This document shows positions 6,461-11,630 of a stretch of 11,630 bases of DNA, one piece after another. A program made the translations under genes and the position numbers. Numbering within the stretch: the stretch's first letter is position 1; each line of letters opens with the position of its first letter. Origin of the DNA: an uncultured Bacilli bacterium (GTDB lineage: Bacteria > Bacillota_I > Bacilli_A > RF39 > UBA660); assembly GCA_944363755.1 (NCBI GenBank), contig CALVVC010000027.1, positions 1 to 11,630 on the forward strand. The letters are read 5' to 3'. Below the pieces are notes generated by a model that made no database searches, was not told the origin of the DNA, and saw nothing but the letters and a program-made list of their open reading frames with translations.

Positions 6461-6586
6461 CTTTTGGGGTAATTTTGAAAATTATAAATAAAGAAATTTA
6501 TGATAGTCTTCATCTAGAAAATACTATCATAATGGTTATTTAAAGAATATAAAGGTATTAAAAAAACTAAATCATATTTTTATAAA
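6461..6586. other. Intergenic stretch after tRNA-Arg
   Basis: No gene is visible. A 9-bp stem (6499-6507 with 6523-6531, 15-base loop) is present but lacks a T run. No integrase gene or repeat of the tRNA end that would mark an attachment site is seen nearby. Confidence 0.5.
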
Positions 6587-6587
6587 G

Positions 6588-6618
6588 TCAAAAAAAGAAG
6601 CATTTTCGCTTCTTTCCT
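6588..6618. terminator. Terminator of the 425-residue membrane protein gene
   Basis: An 8-bp stem (6594-6601 with 6608-6615) has a run of at least six T on its 3' side when read on the - strand and CCTTTT on the + strand. It serves the - strand gene and could also stop read-through from tRNA-Arg. Confidence 0.8.
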
Positions 6619-6619
6619 T

Positions 6620-7897
6620 TTAAATTGTAATTCCCATGAAATTATATAAAATAGTCATTAAATTATTTTCTATAGTTGTAATATCAGTTTCTGTTAAACT
6701 ATTTATATCAATATTATTAGTAGTATTAATATTAGAAAAGTCGGCCACACCATCTGTTAATGTTTTAGTATCAGTTAATGTTAATAAATCTATATTAACA
6801 CCACTATTAGATATAGCCATATTAAAGGTAGTTGTTATAACATTTCCTTCAGTAATACTAGTTATATTAGCATTTAATGAAGTGTTAGATGCCTCATCAA
6901 TTATATTAAAACTAATATTATTATCACTTATTGTAACAGTACCAATATTAGTATTATTACTACTTAAATTAATAGTAGTAGTACCATTATTTTCTTCAAT
7001 AATTGCTTTTAAACTCTCAGTATTTCCCTCTTTAATAACAAAGCTTTTTTCAGTTCCATCATTAAATTCTATACTATAATCTTTACTATTATCTTTAACT
7101 CCTGCTTCATAAGTTACAATTTCACTTCTTACAAGATAAATACTATAGTATAAAGAATTATTATTATCAGTTGTACTACTAGATGTATCTAACTCATCTA
7201 AACTACTACCAAGTATTTTTTTAGCTTTATCATCTTTCTTTAAGTCATTTACAATATTTTTACTAATCTCATTAAGTCTTTTAGAATTAAGTTCTAAAGT
7301 TATTTTTTTCTTTAAATCAACATTTGTTACCTTAATATCATCATTAGTAATATTATTACCAAGACTTTCAATTATCTTATCATAAATATAATTAATATCA
7401 TCAGTAGCTTTTTTACTTTCTTCTAGATATGTAAAGATATCACTATCTTCCATAACAATATACTTATCAAAGATATTTCTTAGGAATACATAACTAATAT
7501 CTTCAGCTTGATAAAAGTTAAGTCCTAATAGTTCAGTAGAATTTAATAATAATGAACCATCCATATACATTCTCTTTGATTCAGTATCAAGACGATATTC
7601 ATAATTAAAGGTAGTATTGTTTAAGTTGCCAATAATTACATCAGTTCCATCACTACTATTTCCAAACATTGGATTAATATTAATTTTAGTAGAGCCTGTT
7701 ACTGTTTGTTTAATACTTGTATTAGTTTCTATACTATCAAGCTTAAATGTTTTTGTTAAAGATGTTTTCAAATCGTTAAACGATGTTATTATTCTATTCT
7801 TATTAGAATAGTTTTGATATAGTAAAATACCTCCTGCTACTAATAATCCTATCGCTACAATAATTATTATTGTAACAATTATTTTCTTTTTCTTCAT
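6620..7897 (-). CDS. Membrane-anchored extracellular protein of unknown function
   Basis: The 425-residue protein has a short basic N-terminus (MKKKK) and one strong membrane segment (residues 6-27, ending IGLLVAGGILLY). It has no lipobox cysteine, so it is an uncleaved-anchor protein with a large outer domain. The outer part is rich in Thr, Ser, Asn and Asp and looks like a two-part beta-rich fold, with a polar linker (SSSTTDNNNS, about 240-250) in the middle. I recognise no catalytic motif. AAGGAGGT lies three bases before the ATG (7895-7897), a strong ribosome binding site. The gene is divergent from the sortase gene. It has no sorting signal at its C-terminus, so it is not itself a sortase substrate. 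I do not recognise the family. Confidence 0.75.
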   Translation of the reverse strand: MKKKKIIVTIIIIVAIGLLVAGGILLYQNYSNKNRIITSFNDLKTSLTKTFKLDSIETNTSIKQTVTGSTKININPMFGNSSDGTDVIIGNLNNTTFNYEYRLDTESKRMYMDGSLLLNSTELLGLNFYQAEDISYVFLRNIFDKYIVMEDSDIFTYLEESKKATDDINYIYDKIIESLGNNITNDDIKVTNVDLKKKITLELNSKRLNEISKNIVNDLKKDDKAKKILGSSLDELDTSSSTTDNNNSLYYSIYLVRSEIVTYEAGVKDNSKDYSIEFNDGTEKSFVIKEGNTESLKAIIEENNGTTTINLSSNNTNIGTVTISDNNISFNIIDEASNTSLNANITSITEGNVITTTFNMAISNSGVNIDLLTLTDTKTLTDGVADFSNINTTNNIDINSLTETDITTIENNLMTILYNFMGITI

Positions 7898-7981
7898 AAT
7901 ACCTCCTTACCAATATTATTATAAGTAAATTATATCTTAAAAATATATTTTATTAAAGCTATTTAGAAAAAAAATCTTTTA

Positions 7982-8010
7982 TTTACATAATATGTCATTA
8001 TTTATCTAAT
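7982..8010 (+). promoter_or_regulatory. Promoter of the sortase gene
   Basis: TTTACA (7982-7987) and TCTAAT (8005-8010), each one base off consensus, are 17 bases apart and end just before the ribosome binding site. Confidence 0.65.
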
Positions 8011-8030
8011 AATAAAAATGAGGTGATATT

Positions 8031-8711
8031 TTGAAGAAAATTTGGTATTTAGTATTTATAGTTAGTAGTATTTTAATTATTATATTTATATATAATATAA
8101 GTAATTATTATTATAGTTATAAAAAAGAACTAGAATTTAAAAATAAAATAAGTAAATATAAATTTAATGAATTATTAGAAATAAATCCTGATATTGTAGG
8201 TTTTATTGAAGTAGATAATACTGAAGTAAGTTATCCTATTGTTAAGAGTAATGATAATAGTTATTATCTAAATCATACATATACAAAAGAGAAAAGCGAG
8301 ATTGGTTCTATTTTCTTAGATTATCGTAATAATTTAGATAATCTATCTTTTAATAACATTATTTATGGACATGGGAGAATCGATAATACTATGTTTGGTA
8401 GTTTAAATAATTTATTAGATAAAAAGATTCTTAATAGTAAAGATAGTCACTATATAAAAATATCTACTGAAAAAAAGATAATGATATTTAAAATATTCAG
8501 TGTATATACAATACCTAAAGAAAGTTATTATATTAAGACTTATTTTAGTAGTAATAAATATTTCAAAGAGTTTTTAGAAATTATTATGAAAAGAAGTATC
8601 TATAATTTTAAAGTTAATCTTAATACAAATGATAAAATATTAACTCTTTCTACTTGTAAAGATAATTTTGGTAAAAGAGTAGTAGTTCATGCTAAGTTAA
8701 TAAAAGAATAA
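8031..8711 (+). CDS. Class B sortase
   Basis: The 226-residue membrane-bound cysteine transpeptidase cleaves a sorting signal in secreted proteins and joins them to the cell wall. A membrane segment (about residues 5-22) is followed by the sortase domain: NPDIVGFIEV (52-61), VSYPIVKSNDNSYYL (67-80), IIYGHGR with the catalytic His114, MFGSL (121-125), and TLSTC with the catalytic Cys209. Arg216 in GKRVVVHAKL completes the triad. The NPDIVGF and SYPI...YYL motifs are typical of class B. The start is TTG at 8031: AGGTGAT (8021-8027) lies just upstream and no in-frame ATG occurs before the sortase domain. The neighbouring convergent gene encodes a protein with an NPETSD sorting signal, its likely substrate. 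Confidence 0.93.
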   Translation: MKKIWYLVFIVSSILIIIFIYNISNYYYSYKKELEFKNKISKYKFNELLEINPDIVGFIEVDNTEVSYPIVKSNDNSYYLNHTYTKEKSEIGSIFLDYRNNLDNLSFNNIIYGHGRIDNTMFGSLNNLLDKKILNSKDSHYIKISTEKKIMIFKIFSVYTIPKESYYIKTYFSSNKYFKEFLEIIMKRSIYNFKVNLNTNDKILTLSTCKDNFGKRVVVHAKLIKE

Positions 8712-8728
8712 GAAAAATCTTATTCTTT
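8703..8728. terminator. Shared bidirectional terminator between sortase and surface protein genes
   Basis: A perfect 10-bp stem (8703-8712 with 8719-8728) with a 6-base loop contains the stop codons of both convergent genes. T-rich tails follow in each direction. Confidence 0.8.
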
Positions 8729-9469
8729 ATTTAGAATTTTATTAAATGCATAACTTGATAAAATAATGAAGATTGATAAGAAAAATATATTTAATAATAA
8801 TGAGTCACTTGTCTCTGGGTTTTCAATAGATTCTTCTAATTCATTAATTTCATCAAGAGTTAGTTCTTCTCCAGAATTTAGTTCAAATTCTGTATTACCT
8901 ATTTCTATAACCGCTCCATCTGTATCAGCAGGTACCCATATTGTTGGTTTATCAGCACTTTCAGTTGTATTAATGATTTCAGCATTATCAGTTATTGTTA
9001 GAGTAGGAGCTTCTGTAACTCCACTACCTTTACCTAGTTCAATACCACCAAAGCCATTACCAGATACATCTATTTTACCTACAAAAGTTGCATGTCCACC
9101 ATTTATAAGAAGTCCTGCATTCCCACCAGTTAGTTTAATATTTTTTAAAGTAACATTACTCTTATAAACTTGTAATACATAAATTCCTCCCCAAACGGTA
9201 TTATCACTACTGTTACTTGATCCAAATGTTCCAACATACTTGATAGTTTTATTATTACCATCAATAGTAACATCACGTATTATATTAATTTTCTCTGTAG
9301 TTTCAATATTACTACCTAGAATAATTGTAGAAACATTGCTATCATTTAAAGCTTCTTTTAGTTCAGCTTGGTTATTTACAGTCTTACTAGTTGCAGCCTT
9401 AACATTTAAAGTAGTACATAAAGTAATAGTTAAGACAAAAAGTAATAAAATCTTACTAAACTTTTTCAT
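8720..9469 (-). CDS. Secreted beta-helix-like surface protein with NPETSD sorting signal
   Basis: The 249-residue protein is made as a wall-anchored precursor. A signal peptide (KK, then a hydrophobic core to about 22) is probably cut after VKA (residue 25). The mature part has repeated short strands with conserved turns (IILGSN, VTIDGNN, VTLKNIKLTGG, LLINGG, GIELGKGSG, LTITDNAEI), as in right-handed parallel beta-helix proteins of the pectate-lyase-like superfamily. No catalytic site is evident, and at this size a structural or binding role is more likely than an enzyme. The end is a sorting signal: NPETSD (217-222), a hydrophobic segment (about 224-240) and a short tail with two Lys. NPxTx fits a class B sortase. 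AGGAGG lies just before the ATG. Confidence 0.85.
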   Translation of the reverse strand: MKKFSKILLLFVLTITLCTTLNVKAATSKTVNNQAELKEALNDSNVSTIILGSNIETTEKINIIRDVTIDGNNKTIKYVGTFGSSNSSDNTVWGGIYVLQVYKSNVTLKNIKLTGGNAGLLINGGHATFVGKIDVSGNGFGGIELGKGSGVTEAPTLTITDNAEIINTTESADKPTIWVPADTDGAVIEIGNTEFELNSGEELTLDEINELEESIENPETSDSLLLNIFFLSIFIILSSYAFNKILNKE

Positions 9470-9505
9470 TTTCTCCTCCTTTCCACTATTAGTCTTTGTT
9501 ATCTT

Positions 9506-9533
9506 AATATAAAATATTCAAAAAAATTGTCTA
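9506..9533 (-). promoter_or_regulatory. Possible promoter of the surface protein gene
   Basis: On the - strand TAGACA (9528-9533) and TATATT (9506-9511) are 16 bases apart, 36 bases upstream of the start codon. Confidence 0.45.
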
Positions 9534-9604
9534 ATTATAAGGGTAATTTTTGGTAAAAGTGTATATAATTATAATGAATAACTTTTTTAATAATAGAAAA
9601 AACA

Positions 9605-9634
9605 TTGACAAATATATTTACTACAAAGTAGACT
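9605..9634 (+). promoter_or_regulatory. Possible promoter of the 207-residue protein gene
   Basis: A perfect TTGACA (9605-9610) is followed after 18 bases by a weak -10 box, TAGACT (9629-9634). A short palindrome CTAC-AAA-GTAG (9621-9631) overlaps the -10 region and could be an operator. Confidence 0.45.
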
Positions 9635-9708
9635 AAAATTACCATCTAAAAGGTTAAGTCTATAAATATATAAAGCCCATTTAGATTATTATAAGGAGGT
9701 TTTCTATT

Positions 9709-10332
9709 ATGGAAAGAGTAATAATAAATGAAGAAGAAATAAAAGAGTTTGTTAATAAGAATAAAGAAAAATGGACTAAGGAAAGAGAAGAAAGAAAAAG
9801 AAAGATAAAAACTATATTATCTAATTATGATTATATGAACTGGCTCAATAAATTTACTAAAGATAATAATGGTTTTTATACTGAATATTATTTATATAAT
9901 ACTTTAGAAATATCTAAAGAAGATTTAGATAATGTTAATAAATTTAAACTACTCTTTGAAGGAATAGATAAATATGCATATAAAAATTATATTTATCCAG
10001 ATATAGATGACTATCAAATTGTTTATGGAATAAAAGATAATGTTAATGAAATTTACTATAAAATAGGACTTATAACAGGTCAAGGAAGTTATTATTTTTG
10101 TGATAGAGTAGAATACACTGATGAAATGAATTTTATTGATTTTAATGATATTATGAATGATAGAACAAGAGATAATGTAAAAGAGATAGAAACTGGTTTA
10201 AATAATATGTCAAACTTAATTGTTTCCTTATCTTTAAAAGGCGCACCACTAGGAGCGATTAAAGAAGTTTTTGATAAAACTATTAGGGAGATAGAATTAT
10301 CTAAAGAAAAGGGAAAAGAGTATAAAAGATAG
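9709..10332 (+). CDS. Hypothetical protein, 207 residues
   Basis: I do not recognise this protein. The first 40 residues are a highly charged helix (rich in Glu, Lys and Arg, for example EKWTKEREERKRK at 20-32). A Tyr-rich middle follows (FYTEYYLYN, YAYKNYIYPDIDDYQIVYG) that looks like an alpha/beta domain, then a helical tail. There is no signal peptide or membrane segment, so it is probably cytoplasmic. The ribosome binding site AAGGAGGT eight bases before the ATG is excellent, which supports a real, well-translated gene. It stands alone on the + strand, with 239 bases before it and about 250 bases of hairpin-rich DNA after it. Context suggests accessory DNA, but no function can be named. 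Confidence 0.7.
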   Translation: MERVIINEEEIKEFVNKNKEKWTKEREERKRKIKTILSNYDYMNWLNKFTKDNNGFYTEYYLYNTLEISKEDLDNVNKFKLLFEGIDKYAYKNYIYPDIDDYQIVYGIKDNVNEIYYKIGLITGQGSYYFCDRVEYTDEMNFIDFNDIMNDRTRDNVKEIETGLNNMSNLIVSLSLKGAPLGAIKEVFDKTIREIELSKEKGKEYKR

Positions 10333-10360
10333 AAAATACTGAATAATTCATATACAAAAA

Positions 10361-10390
10361 TGACACTTTCTCATCATGATTAGAGTGTCA
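10361..10390 (+). terminator. Possible terminator hairpin after the 207-residue protein gene
   Basis: A 7-bp stem (TGACACT/AGTGTCA) extended by two pairs past a small bulge lies 28 bases after the stop codon. There is no clear T run, so it is a weak candidate. Confidence 0.4.
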
Positions 10391-10440
10391 ACCTCAAATT
10401 TTTAGAGGCAACTTTTCGGACACACAATTTAAAAATCATT

Positions 10441-10464
10441 AAAAAAACGAACTATTACTAGTTC
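10441..10464 (-). terminator. Intrinsic terminator on the - strand
   Basis: On the - strand a 7-bp stem CGAACTA/TAGTTCG (10458-10464 with 10447-10453, loop of four) is followed by at least six T. It lies about 120 bases past the stop of the 133-residue gene and is the first strong terminator for it. Confidence 0.65.
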
Positions 10465-10586
10465 GAATAAATATCAATCTGGTGCCCTAAGAGAAGAAGT
10501 ACAACAACTTCTAAAGCAAAAGAAATAGTTAGTAATAAATCATTAATTAACTATAGTATATCATATTTTTGATTATTGTTCTATCT

Positions 10587-10988
10587 TTATCTTTTTTTTG
10601 TTTGTGTTAAGCTATTTATAATAATACCATTTTGAGGCATAATAGAATAAAATCCATTCGGACTTGTTACCATTCCAATTCCATGACTACCTTCAATATT
10701 ATATATTGCAGTATCCCATTTTCCATCAGTATTAGTAGCTTTTAAATCTTCTAATGAAATAAATTCGCCAAAAAAGAATTGTTCTTCATCTTCATTAATT
10801 ACTTTTCTTTTAATAGTTCCTAATTCCTCATATTCAACTACATCTACAAATTTAAAATCAGTCATTCCATCTTCATATAAAATACCGTTTGGATCTTTAC
10901 TATCTACTTTTCTTATATCTTCATCTAAAGTTATAAATCTATTACACCAATGAATTTTTGCCCCTACATATAATTTTGGATTTGTCAT
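10587..10988 (-). CDS. Hypothetical protein, 133 residues
   Basis: I do not recognise this small, acidic, soluble-looking protein. It starts MTNPKLYVGAKIHWCNRFI and contains GMTDFKFVDVVEYEELG (around 41-57), EEQFFFGEF (68-76) and a Gly-rich end (EGSHGIGMVTSPNG, about 99-112). Signal peptide and membrane segments are absent. A mainly beta fold seems likely from the alternating hydrophobic pattern. An AAGGAGG (11001-11007) lies 12 bases before the ATG, which is longer than usual, but no nearer start codon is available. A good -10 box stands just upstream, so it has its own promoter. The neighbours suggest accessory DNA. Confidence 0.65.
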   Translation of the reverse strand: MTNPKLYVGAKIHWCNRFITLDEDIRKVDSKDPNGILYEDGMTDFKFVDVVEYEELGTIKRKVINEDEEQFFFGEFISLEDLKATNTDGKWDTAIYNIEGSHGIGMVTSPNGFYSIMPQNGIIINSLTQTKKR

Positions 10989-11015
10989 ATTTTAAAAATT
11001 CCTCCTTTTGTTATT

Positions 11016-11044
11016 ATTATAACATATATTTAAGATAATTTAAA
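11016..11044 (-). promoter_or_regulatory. Promoter of the 133-residue protein gene
   Basis: On the - strand TTTAAA (11039-11044) and a perfect TATAAT (11016-11021) are 17 bases apart. Transcription would start only about 20 bases before the start codon. Confidence 0.55.
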
Positions 11045-11081
11045 ATTAATTTAATGCATTAAGATAAATTTATATAATTAA

Positions 11082-11133
11082 AAGGACTGCTCCTTCTTCA
11101 CACGCCAATTGATTATGTCAATTTGCAAGTGTG
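11082..11133. other. Two hairpins upstream of the 133-residue gene
   Basis: A long imperfect hairpin spans 11099-11133 (CACAC/GTGTG outer stem, AATTGA/TCAATT inner stem, small bulge). Beside it is AAGGA/TCCTT (11082-11086 with 11091-11095), which on the - strand is followed by TTAATT and could be a second terminator for the gene to its right. Confidence 0.45.
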
Positions 11134-11163
11134 TTTCTAAATTATCAAAAATTTAGTATAAAC

Positions 11164-11198
11164 AAAGAATACGGCTAATCAAAGTAGTCGTATTCTTT
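11164..11198. terminator. Hairpin over the end of the right-edge gene
   Basis: A 10-bp stem (AAAGAATACG/CGTATTCTTT), extended to 13 pairs with one G-U on the + strand, encloses the stop codon at 11175-11177. The - strand tail is CTTTGTTT, only moderately T-rich. Confidence 0.6.
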
Positions 11199-11630
11199 TT
11201 CTAATATTTCTTCTTTTTTTAATTCATTTACCTCTATTTCTTTACCAGTATCTTTAGAAATATCTATTAAATTATTGGAGTTATACAAATCTTTTTCATA
11301 ACATTCTTTTAAAATGTTTATAGTTTTATCTTTATCAACTTCATTTTTAGAAAGTAGAATTCTTCTAAAAAAGTCTTTTAACATTTCTAATATATGCTTG
11401 ATAAAGTCAATTAAGTTATTATTATTTTGGTCTAGCTTTTCACACTCTTTTTCTAAATTATCTATTACTTTTTGTGAATGATTATATTCTTTTTCTAACT
11501 CTTTATAATTAAAAATATAATAATCTAAATCATCGAAAAAATTTTGATATATCACTTGGTTTTGAATTTCTTTAGTATATAAATCTAAATATTTTAGTAA
11601 GATGTGATATGATTCACCATTAAGAATAAT
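11175..11630 (-). CDS. Coiled-coil C-terminal part of a larger protein, possibly MobV-type mobilisation protein (partial)
   Basis: The frame is open without a stop from the right edge, so the gene continues beyond the window and the GTG at 11553-11555 is not a convincing start. The visible 151 residues include a coiled coil (KELEKEYNHSQKVIDNLEKE region followed by CEKLDQNNNN), an amphipathic segment (FIKHILEMLKDFFRRILL) and an acidic tail ending EKEYDYFD. This layout, with a coiled coil, a basic-aromatic helix and then a 'CYEKDLYNSNNLIDISKDTG' type stretch, reminds me of the ends of MobV/Pre plasmid mobilisation relaxases in Firmicutes. The catalytic N-terminal domain is out of view, so this is tentative. 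If correct, the right end belongs to an integrated plasmid or mobilisable element. Confidence 0.4.
   Translation of the reverse strand: MILNGESYHILLKYLDLYTKEIQNQVIYQNFFDDLDYYIFNYKELEKEYNHSQKVIDNLEKECEKLDQNNNNLIDFIKHILEMLKDFFRRILLSKNEVDKDKTINILKECYEKDLYNSNNLIDISKDTGKEIEVNELKKEEILEKEYDYFD

Larger units (their letters stand above)
10333..10586. other. Gene-poor, hairpin-rich stretch
   Basis: No convincing gene is present. The stretch holds a TGACACT/AGTGTCA stem (10361-10367 with 10384-10390), a CCTC/GAGG stem (10392-10395 with 10405-10408) and the - strand terminator listed separately. A short + strand frame ending at TAG 10526-10528 encodes SGALREEVQQLLKQKK at its end, which looks protein-like and may be the tail of a decayed gene, but it has no start codon or ribosome binding site. 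Confidence 0.45.

Noticed and set aside
6384..6620. tRNA-Arg as an integration site for a mobile element
   Set aside because: No integrase gene or repeated copy of the tRNA 3' end is visible downstream.
6636..7079. Open frame on the + strand opposite the 425-residue membrane protein gene
   Set aside because: Its hydrophobic, Val/Leu/Ser-only composition is the mirror of Asn/Thr/Asp-rich codons on the other strand, and it has no ribosome binding site.
7617..7811. Short + strand frame opposite the same gene
   Set aside because: It has no ribosome binding site, lies wholly within a better-supported - strand gene and has shadow-type composition.
8766..9512. Two + strand frames (8766-9167 and 9240-9512) opposite the surface protein gene
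   Set aside because: The - strand reading has a signal peptide, sorting signal and strong ribosome binding site; the + strand frames have none.
361..10430. Shared GGACAC motifs at about 362-367 and 10418-10423 as two ends of one element
   Set aside because: The match is six bases with different surroundings, well within chance, and normal core genes lie between.

Overview
The window is very AT-rich, with short intergenic gaps, A/U-ended codons, clear Gram-positive promoters (TTGACA/TATAAT-like) and AGGAGG-type ribosome binding sites. The gene set (two-component kinase, class B sortase with a matching surface protein, bacterial GlmS, tRNAs with encoded CCA) points to a low-GC Bacillota/Bacilli relative, possibly an uncultured gut lineage close to the Mollicutes. 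The placement is inference. Trp is read from TGG and none of the 13 gene ends uses TGA; there is no sign that TGA is a sense codon.

Layout. 1-156 is the end of a sensor histidine kinase with an intrinsic terminator over its stop codon. 157-440 has no intact gene. It holds a decayed antisense fragment of an AAA ATPase of the DUF4143 type, enclosed by a perfect 35-bp direct repeat that duplicates part of the terminator. 441-3440 is a tight + strand run of four genes: short-chain dehydrogenase, coiled-coil protein with a hydrophobic hairpin, Qnr-like pentapeptide-repeat protein, and glycerophosphodiester phosphodiesterase. It ends at a hairpin and is followed by an elongator tRNA-Met on the - strand. 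3663-6222 (-) is glmS followed by a protein-kinase-like gene. The short glmS leader has no room for a glmS ribozyme. A tRNA-Arg(CCG) is transcribed away from glmS.

6620-9469 is a cell-surface region: a membrane-anchored extracellular protein (-), a class B sortase (+, TTG start), and a secreted beta-helix-like protein ending in an NPETSD sorting signal (-), convergent with the sortase. The simplest reading is that the sortase anchors this protein to the wall. 9470-11630 looks accessory: two unrecognised small proteins in sparse, hairpin-rich DNA, then the C-terminal part of a coiled-coil protein that may be the tail of a MobV-type mobilisation protein, running off the right edge.

No complete insertion sequence, CRISPR array, toxin-antitoxin pair or recognisable phage-defence system was found. 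The parts most worth following up are the pentapeptide/coiled-coil/GDPD operon, the sortase-substrate pair, the glmS-kinase pair, and the ATPase relic between repeated terminators.
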